Assembly (NCBI GenBank): GCA_030062745.1 | Contig: CP099850.1 | Location: 1,178,001 to 1,242,000 of the forward strand | DNA from: Capitulum mitella | Taxonomy: Eukaryota > Arthropoda > Thecostraca > Pollicipedomorpha > Pollicipedidae | Direction: 5' to 3' | Length of the DNA stretch: 64,000 nucleotides | Shown here: piece after piece, positions 24,843 through 36,450 of the stretch | Layout: the number at the start of each line of letters is the position of its first letter | Numbering within the stretch: position 1 is the stretch's first letter | Notes under the pieces: model-generated | Databases searched by the model: none | The model's input: only the letters and a program-made list of their open reading frames with translations | What the model was told of the DNA's origin: nothing | Made by a program: the position numbers and the translations under genes

Positions 24843-24927
24843 CCTATGGTGTTGCATGGAAAGAAATTGCCTCCAAGTGGCTCTGACCGTGCCAAGTTAA
24901 AAAAAAAACTCATACACGCGCACAGTA
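24843..24927 (+). repeat. Dispersed repeat, copy 1
   Basis: This segment shares the order tatggtgttgcatg, a caagtggctctg-like block, an A-rich tract and an actcatacacgcgca-like end with 63213-63294. Just before it a shorter related unit is repeated (cattaatcctatgctattgcatg). It is a member of an unclassified dispersed family. Confidence 0.55.
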
Positions 24928-27900
24928 GAATGCTCATCGCTACAGGGAAAATTAACGCCCGTCTCAGCAATGTTGCAAGCCACATGACCATGAAGACAGA
25001 TGCAATTCGTCTTCTGATTTGTCTTAAACGTATTTGCGGCCCTTATTCAGAGATGCATGGGTGCCACTACCGTGGGGCACTGGAAGTGCGTGTACACTCC
25101 CCCCATTCAGTTTAAAAAGCGTAGATGCAAAGTGTCGTTTATGCGTCCATCTTTTCAGCTCGTTTCTGAACGTTCCTGTCGAGACTTAAAGGAGGCGCGT
25201 TAATAACCAATAGTCTCATAGGATATCGATGGCGTTTTGGTGATTAAAAACCTTGAATTAGTCTTGCTTACTTATTTAAGTGCATTGTTTATGGCTTTTG
25301 AAAACATAAACACAATTTTGGGCCGGAAATGGCGGGTGTTGATGAGTCAAACGACCATTGGCAGTCACAAGGCGTTGGCTACATGGATGGGTAGTGGGCA
25401 TTCAATCATTATAATATATAGTCATTATATGATAACTTACTGAGCGATGCATAACGATTTTGTTATCTTGACAGGGAAAGCATTCTGTGTTTCCTGTAGG
25501 TCAAGAATGTGTCGAATGTAATACAACTTTTCAGAACAGTGAATATGATCGATAGGTTTCTAAGTTTAAAACCATACCCACTTCTCGGTGAATTTCAATA
25601 CTTTCACTGCAAAAAGCCATGATGTTGAGGGAAAATTGTCGTAAGGTCGTGCAACTTATAAGATCTTCCTCTAGAAGACAGGCCATGTATGGTGGAGGGA
25701 CATGCGGCTGAATGAAGCCAGATATTTCCGAGATAAAAATTTACGAGTGCCCCCACAAAGATACCAATTTTTATTCCACCGCTACAGGTCTTTGTTCGTC
25801 AACCCTCTAGAATGTGGCATGACAAAGCCAATGTCATTCCACTTCGGAGTCATTACCTTCTTGATTTAAGACTTCCTGTTTGCGTGCGAGGAAAGGCATG
25901 AGTGGTTTTGTGATATAAAAAAAACTGAACGAATTCCGTTATCAGCTTACTGGGACTAGCAATAGATAGATAAGAAATGTGGAAGCTTAGGCCCGGTACA
26001 CCGCTCCCGCCACCCGCTTTACGCCCCCAATACGGCCGTAAAAAGGGCGTCTGAAACCTGACGATCAAAAGTCGAAATGCCCGTGGCGACCGTCTCCGTC
26101 GAACGTAAAATATCCATTTACAGCGCACATGGGATCATTTGGAACAGTCTGATTCCAGGGAAATCTTTCACTGTCTCCCTGACGCCTGACTGTAGGGCGC
26201 TTGAGCCACCTGGCTGTGCACCGTAACACATCACAAATGCAAAAACACTGATTCGGTTGACAGAGTATACTTAGGAACAAAGGGGTTCTTTCAGTCAGTT
26301 CGTTTCAGGACTAAACGAGTATCAGACTGCGGGAGACTAAAATCGGGTCTTTTATGTTTTGCTGTAGGTACTCCAAGCTTGTTTGTGCATCCTTTTGATG
26401 GACGGAAAAACTGAACTGCGTTGCTGCGTCAGAGCTTTCCAGTACACACCGGCCCCGTAAAAAGGGCGCTGGTAACGGTGTGTACGGATCATTGCATTAG
26501 CTCAATGTTACGGGAGATTTTGAGACATTGACGAGACGGCAAATGACAATGCTTAATGGAGAAAACCAACCGGTTGGAACACTGAGCTGAGGAGGCAAAG
26601 ACCGCTTCAGTCCGGAAGGGCATGCGAAAGAACGAGGTCTCAACAAATTTAGCGAAACCCTATGTGACTGTCGGAACCCTGCCCATTAGTTTTTGACGCC
26701 TCATTTATCAAGTATTCCAAGCTGCGCTGTTACCTCGCACAAGTTGAGCCCTCGGGCCAGCGGATTTCACCATTTGTGTTCTTGAGGCGCGAGGACCCGC
26801 TGAGTGCCCCAAACAGGACACGCCACCGTGCGAAACGACACTGATGATTATGATTACCACGGGAGCAATACACCGCAAGTTACTGCGCCATTTATAGCAA
26901 GTCCATGGCGAATTTTCCCACGGTACTCAACGTTAGTGGTCTTAATGCAGCCGTGACCTAATTTATCCCGTTTTTGTCCTGGCTTGTTACGCGTGAGGCC
27001 AGCAGGAGCTTAGATTACTCACTGGGAAACGCGAGCTTCTCAGAAATTCGGTCCAGCCGTACATATCGTGCTCGTATCATACTGACATACAAACACCAGA
27101 CAGAAATCTCGGCTGCGTCTGTGTACAATTTACGATGCGTCGCGGAAGTCCTGATTTCGTCTGCCCGTTTTATGGCCAATGCGGGGTACCCACTGGCGAA
27201 ATGGGATAACGATAGTGTCACGTGTTTATAGTTTGTCCGGAGGTGCGCCCGAATCGTATACGATAGTGTATCGCTCTCAGGGCTCTCACGGTAAACATCG
27301 AGAGGTCTGTCTGATCGATCCCGTCTGACCTTAGATCGCCCAACTTCCGCGGAGATGTTTTTTTCCTGCAGAGAGGTCTGTTGCGTTTGCTGCTGATCGG
27401 GAAATCCGCCGTGTCCGCTTACAGGCGAATTTCGTCTGCCTACTATTAGTAAAATATTCAGCAGTTTCTTGGTTGTGCTCGTGTTGTGGAAACCAGTGTG
27501 ATCTTTGCCTTCTTCATAATCAAACATTAAGGCTGTTGTCTGCTTGCCTTTGTGATAGGTAACTGAAGTTTATGTAGGGTTCAGCATTTTCCGAAGCCAT
27601 TTCATCGGCTGCTTTGCGATAAGAAAACGTTGTGATGAACACTGATCGCTGAAATCAGGCTTTCAAAGCCAACACGTGCACAAACGTAATTTAAATCCAA
27701 TAGAGGCTGTCGACCAGCCGACGATCGCCCAGCGGACGCGCAGACCGCAAACAGTCGTTATGTGTGCGCACGTATGACGGAAATGTGTTTGCGGTAGCAA
27801 CTTTATACGTTGTGCGGGCGTTGGCGGTCCCTGCGTTTGCGGCACTTGCATTTACTCGAGCCTGAAATCGACTTAGACCTCTCGAGCACCACAAGGACCG

Positions 27901-30853
27901 GGCGCCTCGCTGTAGCAGTTTCGCGCATCCACGCACTGCCAGTCGCCGCTCCGAGTGGTGAAATCAACGCAAGCAATTACTATGAGCGTGGACTTCTATC
28001 TAGGTAACCGTGGTCAGATGATTTCCTGGTAAAAGGGCTGCTGGAGAGATTGATGAAAGGATCACGGGACTGCGTCTGAGATGATGACTCAGTCTGGGAC
28101 TGGGTTTATTGCTCTCGTGACTGGGACCTGCTGTTTGCGACTCGAGGCGTGTAAGAGCGCCATTCGCGCCGAAGATAATCCCGGAGCAGAGGCTGTCTTT
28201 CCCACACTCGCAGGGTGGTATGTAGACCAGATTAACTGCGTGAAAATTGACAGCGTCCCCGGGCCTTCCAGACCACCAATTACCATCCAATGAGGAGGCA
28301 CCGCAAGGCTATTCATCGCATTTCCACCCGTCTTCTGCCTCAGTCTTCGGGAGTTCTTCACTCCCGTTGCTCACCGCTGATCTTCTCCGCTGTTCTTCAG
28401 CGCCTGGCTGGGCTGGTTGAACAATAGGCACCCGCCACCAGCGGCGGGGCGTCGTTCGCCTGCCAGGGCGCAACCAGGCTGGGCCTTACGGAGATCTGTA
28501 ACCCATCAGGCCGCAGGTGACCCGTTTGGTGGACCGTTCATGAATGTCCGACACCATTTTTATGCAGTATGGTTTCAAATAGCAGCCCAAGGCTAAAGAG
28601 CGGTTTCCCGTTGTGCCAGCCGCTGGTTGGTCGGGCTGCTAGCGGGAGCGCGCCACGGGCAAGCAGCTCGTGCTCGGACGGCGGCGGCGGGCAGCGCCTG
28701 GTCCGTGTCCGGCTGGCGCCGTCGCGTCTGGGCGTCCGCGCGCCTTTGTGCGTGCGCCGCGCGGCGGCGGCGGCAATTTTCCACTCATCGAATCAGTGGC
28801 CTAGTTTTGCAATCGGCCGGCGGGCACCTGAATCGGGCGCCCCCCGCTCGGAGGTCAGACCAATTGCGGCCAATTACGGCGACGGCGCGCCCCGGCGTCT
28901 GGAGACGCCGCCGCGCGCCGCCGCCACCGCCGGGCCGCGCTCTTCGCCCGCCGGCGCCGCCGGCCGCCGGACGCCCGTGACGGCCGGGGCCGCCGTGACC
29001 GATGACGGCTTGACCGGCCGCGACGTCACCGGCGCGGTGAAGCGCCGGGTCGCGACCCCGCCGGCAGGGTTGGGACACGCAGGAAGTGGGCGGGACCGAC
29101 TGACGACGCGCCGCCGCCCGGGACCAGCCGCCGACACGTGCTCATTAGGCCGTTCATTTGGGCACGTCTGCTCACGTAACTCGCGCGTCCCTGGAACACC
29201 CGGATGGGGGATGTAATGCGGGGATGGGATGGGATCTATGTCTGTGTCGGGAGGTAACGACACGGGGCGTGACGGGCCCAAATTTCCGTTTCGTGTGCGG
29301 CGCCGTGTTAGATGAGTCCGACTCGAAGGTTCGTCTTGAGTTTCTGTTGTACAGCGGTGAGCACTTACCTACCCGGAAAGTTAACCCGCATCTTATCTCG
29401 AATTACTCGGCCTACCTGTTGTCATTGACCTACCGCAGCAAATGAAGAAATGAAAATGTAGCGATCTCTTGACTTCCAAGTCATCTGTGTAACGTTATAT
29501 TCAGCCCGATGAATGACGTTCTTGGCAATGGGAGACAAAAATAAGACAGGGCTCATGTTTTGCTGAAGAAAAACAAATAAAACAAGGACCTAAGCTGGAT
29601 GAACTGGTATCTTCTTCGTAGCCGGACTTTGCCAAATGGAAAGCCACAATGTCGTTCACATCTGCTCATAGGTCGAGGTAACTGGTAGCCACGTCGATAC
29701 GGTGAGAAGCTACTTGTCACTGATGTCGTAAATACATAAGCAAGGGCAGATCCACGCTATATGTTAAGGGGAGGGGGTAAGTCTCCATTCGTGTAATCTA
29801 ACCTAACCCCAAATGCTTTTTCCACGGATGTCGGCCACCTTCCTTCGCCGTTTTCGGGAATTTACATGTAACAGAAATGTTAAAAAAACACTCGCCTGAA
29901 AAGAGGGTGTAAAGGCATGTTGAGCCCCTTTTCAAAAGAAAGGGGACCATGGCCCCGTTGCCCCCCCCCCCCCCGGAATCCGCCAGTGTACATAGGATGA
30001 CCGGTTACTTTCAACACCATTACACGAATTGCATTTGCAGTCCATGGTTTCAGCGCTAATCACTTGTTTCTCGGAACGCATTGATGATCTCCGCGATCAA
30101 AAACACTGAAAGGTGTCCCGCTCTTGCTAGCTCACGAACGCAGCGAAAGACGGCTGCGCTGCGCCCAGCGCACTGCGAAAACTCATAGCCGAAGACGCTC
30201 CTCAAAGGCCATTAGCCCATTGACCTGCTGGCTGCCGCCGACAGCGTCGGCCGGTTGTTCTGGGTGGGAAGACCGTTCCATGCGTCACGAAATGGCAAAT
30301 CCCATGACGCTGCGTGGGCTGTTTCGTAAGTGCCCGTCACGCCATTCGGGGGTAGCGAAACACGCCCTCACGTTACCTTAATGGGGAGCCCGCCCGCCAC
30401 TATCAACACTCCGGAAAAATTCCCCTGCCAGGCAGGAGCCCTTAAGCCAGGACTTTTCAACACTTCTTTGCCATCACGTAGTGGGTCATGCACTTTCACT
30501 GCTAAAGTGATTATGAACGTAGCGAGGGCGAATGCATCTTGATAATTGGGTGTCGTTAGCTCTGAAGACGTGCGGCCTTACGGCACTTTGGAACCGCCTC
30601 GGTGATGCTAATTACGGGAGATCGCGCACGTCCAGGGGGCCTCAGACACCACACTGCGCCTCCAGTGACCTAGGGAGTGCCGAAATTGACAAAGATGGCA
30701 CTGCGTTTGCATCGGAAGGTAGCGTTCTCAGGGAGGAGGCTCCGCGTACGCAGCACGTGAGGTTGCGCAAGCGGAGGAGGCAGTTTGTTTTGATAGTGGC
30801 GGCGCCCGAGAGAGGCCCGGTGATGCTGATCACGTCTGACACTGTCCGCCGAG

Positions 30854-31067
30854 CCGGACCGGACCAGACCGGACTGTGCCGGACCGTACCAGACTGCACC
30901 AGACTGGACCGTACCGGACCGAATCGGACCCAGCGGGACCGGACCGGACCGTACCGGCTCGGACCAGACCGCGTCGGACCGTACCGGACCAGACTGGACG
31001 GGACCACAACCAACCGAACGGGACTGTAACGGACGGTACCGCACTGCACCGGACCACACTGGACCAG
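30854..31067. repeat. Pentamer-based satellite (CGGAC/CAGAC)
   Basis: About 210 bp are built from variations of ccggac, cagac, cgtac and ctgcac in five-base steps. Open frames on both strands here (Arg/Thr/Pro-rich or Val/Arg/Ser/Gly-rich) follow from the repeat and are not evidence for a protein. Confidence 0.88.
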
Positions 31068-32141
31068 AAGGGGAATTAATCACATTTTTACCCTACAGAC
31101 GGACGACTTTCACTTAAAAGGTCAGGGTTTAAGCAGGGGAACAGAAACCGTGTCCCCCATGGTCGTGCCTGTAATCCTATGGCACACGGGCCCTGTATGC
31201 CGGACGGCGGAGGGACGGCAGGGGCTGCGAGCTCAGTGGGCGTCGAGTCCAGCTGCCGAGCGCTCAGTGTGGCCGGCGGTGGAGGTCTCGGCGCCCGCCT
31301 CGTGGTCAATCTGTCGCCGTGAAGTTGTTTCTGATCGCGATTTTGGACCGCCTTCGTTGCGTTCAAGGGCTGAGGGGAAGGAGGAGTTTTTCGCAGTGAG
31401 CCAGGCAATAGAGAATTAGTATTATTTTAGTGAGATGTACTGTAGAACAACACTTTTGAAAAAACAACACTTTTTTTGTTTTTTTTCGACAAAAAAACAA
31501 CGTTTTTTAGTGAACCAGGGAGGGAAGGTCCGTTCGGAGTGGGACGAATAATAGAGTAAGTTTAGAGTAAGCGGGGTAACAGTCCATAGTTCACAACAAA
31601 GCCCCGGAATAGGACGCGTATGGGCTTTATAGCAGATAGCATTGTCACGGCAGGACCTCGTTCGGCGCGACATATTCAAATGTAGCTCTCACACGATACC
31701 ACCGGGGGTCGTCCAGGAAGCATTAAGTCAAATGAGGAAAACTAATGCTATCTTGCTGGAGTTTTCTATGCCGTGTTTTGCTGGTGCTGCATTGAAGATG
31801 CGCCGACGCCTTATTGGTTATGGGCATGAATTAAGCTTTGCATACATTTGTTTTCGTCCGTAAATTGTCCCTTGCAAAATAAAAGAATGTCCGTTATTGA
31901 ATGCGGGGTTTTGGCCAGCGTTAGAACACGATTTCTAAGGTACAGCAATGGTATATGGGTGTTCGATTTTTACCGCCAAGGATCACGTCGGCTCCAGCTG
32001 GTAATGGAATCGCCTAATAATTGATTCCGCTAATCCCCACGGCCACGTGACTGATGGCGCCTCATCAACAACCAGGTGTCCCTACCGCCGCCCCCCGGGA
32101 CACCAGTGACGTCACCGTGACCCGGCCGACGTGCCCCGCAG

Positions 32142-32285
32142 AGTATCGGCCACATCAGCGGCTGCCACATCAACCCGGCGGTGACAGTGGGGATGCTGGT
32201 GGCGCGTCAGGTGAGCCTGATGCGCGCCGTCTTCTACGTCCTGGTCCAGTGCATCGGCGCCATCGTCGGCTCGGCGCTGCTGAAG
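32142..32285 (+). CDS. Prip: PRIP-like aquaporin, exon 2 (residues 72-119)
   Basis: The exon encodes [20 protein letters not shown], containing the first pore NPA motif (N82-P83-A84), then helix 3 ([22 protein letters not shown]). SIGHISGxHxNPAVT is the hallmark of water-type aquaporins. C79 sits just before the NPA loop and could affect mercury sensitivity. The acceptor is ccccgcag and the donor AAG|gtgaga, both phase 0. The donor and last 17 exon bases are duplicated 64 bp downstream. Confidence 0.95.
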
Positions 32286-32400
32286 GTGAGACAGTCCGCT
32301 GCCAGCAGCACGGACCAGGCAGCCATCTCGCGGCTCGGCCCTGCTGAAGGTGAGACAGTCCGCTGCCAGCAGCACGGACCAGGCAGCCATCTCGCGGCTC
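32269..32400 (+). repeat. 64-bp tandem duplication spanning the exon 2 splice donor
   Basis: Units 32269-32332 and 32333-32396 are almost identical; the one clear difference is gctcggcgctg against gctcggccctg. Each carries the exon end CTGCTGAAG followed by gtgagaca, so two equal donors exist at 32286 and 32350. Using the second adds 64 nt, which keeps an open frame through the insert but shifts exon 3 and meets a TGA within it. Confidence 0.95.
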
Positions 32401-33676
32401 CTGGGTGCTTCTAGATGTTTCTAGATTTGTCGTCCGGCTAATCATTATTGAACGTTTTGGCTCATTTTGGTGATCCCCTCAGAGTTGGTGTATTATGTTT
32501 GTCCTTGAACGTTAGGGGCTTTCTGAACTTTCTGCTACCCACTTGGTGCATCTGCATGCATAACGCCCAGTTCGATGCTGTGTGTTGTGTTTTGGGCTCA
32601 CGCTACGTCACTCCGTGACCAGTTTGTCATGGCCGCGTGCTCCTAGCGATTCGTCGGCGTACCGCCGCACAGAGGACCTGACCGGCTGAGCTCCGTTCGA
32701 TATCGACTGCGTCGATCTCGGCGTAATTCACTGCCGACTCGGGAAACCCCGCCGTTAATGTCAGCGCCGAGATTACACACGCACCCGCGAGGGAGGGGCT
32801 CAGGGGACACGGCGCCGGCCTCTGCAACCATCCCGACATTTTAAATAACCGAAACAATCAACCGCTCTGTCATGATTTATCCGCTTCGTTCAAAATAACT
32901 TTCTTGCGTGGTCATTATCAAGAAATTATTTGATGAGGTGAAACCCAATCACATTATCGTTTCGAACGACGCTGTAACAACATAACGTGACAAACCTGCA
33001 AAATATTGCAGTGGAGAAGTATTGGTACTGCTAATAAAGTGGTAACATCATCTGCAAACAATTGGTTCTTTGAGTGTGTGTATTATCGACAGGATCATTA
33101 ACAGCTGCAAAAGTGCAAACGAAACACTATATATGAAGACATCTTCCATGTGATTAACCTCGAAAGGATCAGTTCCTTGTTCAATGTTTCTTCTTTCCCA
33201 TTTTCCCAGATTAATGCATTTTTCAGTTACATTAGCACAGACGTCATCGCTCGCTGACTTTCAAAGATTTTGAAGAGCTACATGTTGTTGCGCACCTTAC
33301 CGTGGACCTCTACAATGTGATGGAACGTCTTTTCAAACCGTGACCCCCTGAACACTAATCTGAAGTGACACAGGGGAGAGGACGTTCCCTCCCAGATCCT
33401 GCTCTCCTAGAACGTCCGTGCGAAACTCCACTGAGCCAGACAGTCTGACAACTGTCCCCCCTCCGGCCAGCAGGCCGCTAGGTCCGCACCCGTTGACCCG
33501 AGCACGTTTCTGCGCGAGCAGCTGGGGCTTGGCTCCCGACTGACCTTGACCGTGTCCAGCGGTCTACTTTCGTTTTCTCAGCGGCGGCGGCCCGGCGGGC
33601 GGGCGGCGGCCGGTTTTTGAATGGTCAGTGCGGGGTGGCTGCACGCCGTTACTATGCTGGCCGTGAGGGCCTCGCA

Positions 33677-33916
33677 GACACCGCAGGTCCGGGCGTGACT
33701 GACACTCCTGGTTCGGGTGTCAATGACACTGCTAGTCCGGACGTCAGTGACACAGCTGGTCCGGTTGGCAATGACGCTGCTAGTCCGGGTGCCGCTGACA
33801 CCGCTAGTCCAGGTGTCAATGGCACTGCCGGTCCAGATGCCACTGACACCGCCAGTCCGGGTGTCAATGACACTGCCGGTCCAGATGCCACTGGTACCGC
33901 TGGTCCGGACGTGTTC
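33677..33916. repeat. 24-bp minisatellite, ten copies, frame-preserving
   Basis: Ten exact 24-bp units follow one another without length change. In the + frame each encodes an octapeptide close to DTAGPGVN or DTASPDAT, within an open frame running from 33617 to 34081. Most differences between units are synonymous or conservative, yet there is no signal peptide, domain or splice evidence. I regard it as an intronic minisatellite, with coding use possible but unproven. Confidence 0.9.
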
Positions 33917-34514
33917 CTGTCCGACGGCCGCGACCCACGAGCGTCAGTCTGTCGAGCATGCGTCGTGGCCGTGATCGTCAAGACCACTGCTGGTTACAGT
34001 CGCCAGGACCGCCTCCGCTGCCTGCCGGCGCCGGGGACGGGCTTCGGTTCGACCGCTGGAGCAGCTGGAAATCGGCAGTAACGGGATACTGTCTATAGAC
34101 ATCCACACTGCTGCGCGGAGTCAGCAGTGGTTTATTGTCACGAGGAATAAAGTCAGCGACAATTTATCGCCACGAGGAATGGACTCAGCAGCAGTTTATC
34201 GTCCAGGACTTCAAATAAGGCAAACCACTGATTCAGCAGAATTCAACAAAACGGACTGCCTGTGTTCGCACTGTTGGAGCAGAAGGCGAAAATTTTGACA
34301 TCGTTGCCTTTCGTTGATCGCTGGATGCCCGTCATTACTGTCGATGTGACTTCTTTTGGAGTGATTGCTACAACTCAGCTATAAATGAGGCGAAAATTGT
34401 TAACTTGTACATGATTCTGGTTTTCGATTCCACCAATTTACCTTAGGTATTGTTAAATTCACGTTACATTTCCATGTGAAGACGCAAGTTTTAAACTGAG
34501 TTTTGATCCTCCTG

Positions 34515-34543
34515 GACTGTTCCCACAGACTGTGGGAACAGTC
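34515..34543. repeat. Perfect hairpin, 14-bp stem
   Basis: GACTGTTCCCACAG is followed by one base and then its exact reverse complement. The stem is perfect with a one-base centre. It lies in aquaporin intron 2. Confidence 0.93.
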
Positions 34544-36260
34544 GTGGCGTTTGCGGATTGTGGAGTGCAATGCGCCACCGATTAAACTGCCGTGGTTTCG
34601 GCACTGTCTGTTATTTTAAAAACAATTGCCAGCCACGGCGCTCCATGAGGATAACAAAACTGGTTTTGTTATATGTGTCGTGTTTCAGAGAGGTTGTCTT
34701 TTACCTGAATATCCCTTTCTATGTTTCTTGGTTTTGTTTTGTCCTTTCTACGTGTGTGCTTTAGAAGCGTCCTCTTCAGTCATCCAATACCGTGTAGTAC
34801 GAATTACGTCGACGAGCAGCAAAACATGTTTGCCATAATTAGGGCACTCTACCCCATCTGTCTCTGTTTTTCCCCTGGGAGGTTTCCATTATGGTGGTTG
34901 GTAATGCCACGATGTGTCATTATCCAAAGGCGTGTTCCCAAAACTGACCAATGGGAGTTTCATACTACATGCTATAATCACTTATGCCTGTTATTGCCCA
35001 GTCTTTGCCAACTACATAGTTCTTTTCCCGGTTTGAGGATAGTCTGAGGTTTAGTAGTCTTTTTGAGGACAGTCTTATGGGAACGGACTAAGATATTGAC
35101 TACTAAAACTGTTTTCCTCTTAACGACTTCTACAGGCATGGCTGAAGATTTCCGGAAATTATTCAGGGGCGGGAGCGGTCGGTTGAATAGGATGTAATAT
35201 CGTTCCTTTCCAGTCATTGCCATAGGTCTAATGTTACAATTTCTGAAGAGTGGAGGCTGCAAGACCCTCTCAAACATCAAGGATTTCCTGACTATGTGTC
35301 AGTAATGTGTTCGTAACCATGAGAAAAATACGCGAGTGAAAAGAAGCGAACCGTCGAAGTTTGTTCTGTTTCTCTCTTGTTGTTTATGTCTGCTTGCTAC
35401 GGGCGGGTCCTTGCGAGCGAACAGGTAGCACTTCAACAGGCGGAAGGAATGCCATTGAATGGGTCGAACCGGCTTGGCCAGGCCTGACGTAATTGGACCG
35501 CCCGGGCGCAGAGTGGTACTCATGCCTGCCCATTCAGAGACAGGGACACAAAAAATAACGATGCCAAACGATAATATTCGTGATAATGATATTTTATTGA
35601 TATTTGATATTCGTAGATTATGAACAAGTCTCCATGTATGTTAGCAGGTAACGTCCCCGTCACGATCTACCGCCAAGTTGATAGGAAACAGGCGAAAACA
35701 TGTTTTCATATTCAAGAGCGACGCAGCAGACCTCGTCCATCACTCCACAAAGCGCCTTTCCGATTCATGTTCGTAACCCGTCTGTTGCAGCGCGGATCGC
35801 CCGGCCGCTGTCCCCTCGTCCGGTCTGCCGCCGGCGTTTCCACTCCACATTGGCGCGGCGCCCCCTTCCGAGCCTCTTCCAAGGCTGCGCCGACGCCGTT
35901 TTGTCCGTCTGACCCGCCTCGGGTCGGGGTCTGCCCCGCGGCGGCGCCGCACCCAGGGCCGTTCCCACGCCGTCAGCGGCGTGCGCGCGGGCGGCCGGCG
36001 GCCAGGGGCGGCGCCGGCGGTCGCCCGCCCGGCCGGATCCCGGCCGCCGGCTCCCACGCAAGGGCGGCCGGACCGAGACGGGCTGCGCGCGCCCCACCGG
36101 TTCGCTTTGTTCGGGGAGCCAGGTCGGGGTCGGCGCCGGTCGAGTTTTGTGCAGGTCATCGGAGCGGTGTGGGGCCGGCCGGCGGCTGGCCGCGGGCGGT
36201 GTCCGGACGCCGCCCGCGCGGACGGCGTGCCGGACGCCGACCCGGGTCAGAGTGGCCGCG

Positions 36261-36307
36261 TTGTGTAAGAGCCGTCGGTCGGGTTACGTTGACCCGGATC
36301 CGGGCGC
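36261..36307 (+). repeat. 47-bp inverted repeat, left arm
   Basis: This arm matches the reverse complement of 38307-38353 at 45 of 47 positions, beginning ttgtgtaaga. It contains an internal small stem (CGGGT tacgttg ACCCG). The 2.1-kb pair may be the ends of a mobile element, but no target duplication is visible. Confidence 0.85.
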
Positions 36308-36400
36308 AGACTGTCGAGTTGGTAGTGCCGGTCGGGCGCGGGTCAGACGGCGCCCGGCCGGTCCGCGCCTGCGACTGGGCGGAGCGAGTCACTGCCGCCG

Positions 36401-36450
36401 CGAGTCCTGAGTCCAGAGTCGTCGCCGAGTCCTGAGTCCAGAGTCGCCGC
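36401..36450. repeat. 25-bp direct duplication
   Basis: Two adjacent copies of cgagtcctgagtccagagtc plus five bases differ by one base. It is a short tandem duplication in a GC-rich island. Confidence 0.92.

Larger units (their letters stand above)
14510..32141 (+). other. Aquaporin intron 1 (17.6 kb)
   Basis: No convincing exon is seen in this intron. It holds GC-rich islands (around 15.1-15.8, 19.1-19.5 and 28.6-29.1 kb), the minisatellites listed separately, poly-purine and poly-C runs (near 11990-12050-like texture at 20.6 and 29.97 kb), and short dispersed repeats. An independent gene nested here cannot be excluded, but none shows a recognisable domain. Confidence 0.6.

Noticed and set aside
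29743-29990. Possible 250-bp MITE between ggcagatcca and its weak inverse
   Set aside because: Terminal similarity covers only about ten imperfect bases and no target duplication was seen.
30642-31083. Arg/Thr/Asp/Pro-rich and Val/Arg/Ser/Gly-rich frames on both strands
   Set aside because: They are produced by the pentamer satellite, which stays open in all frames by composition.
35299-35523. 74-codon minus-strand frame with protein-like composition
   Set aside because: No family, start context or splice partners were recognised; probably repeat-derived.
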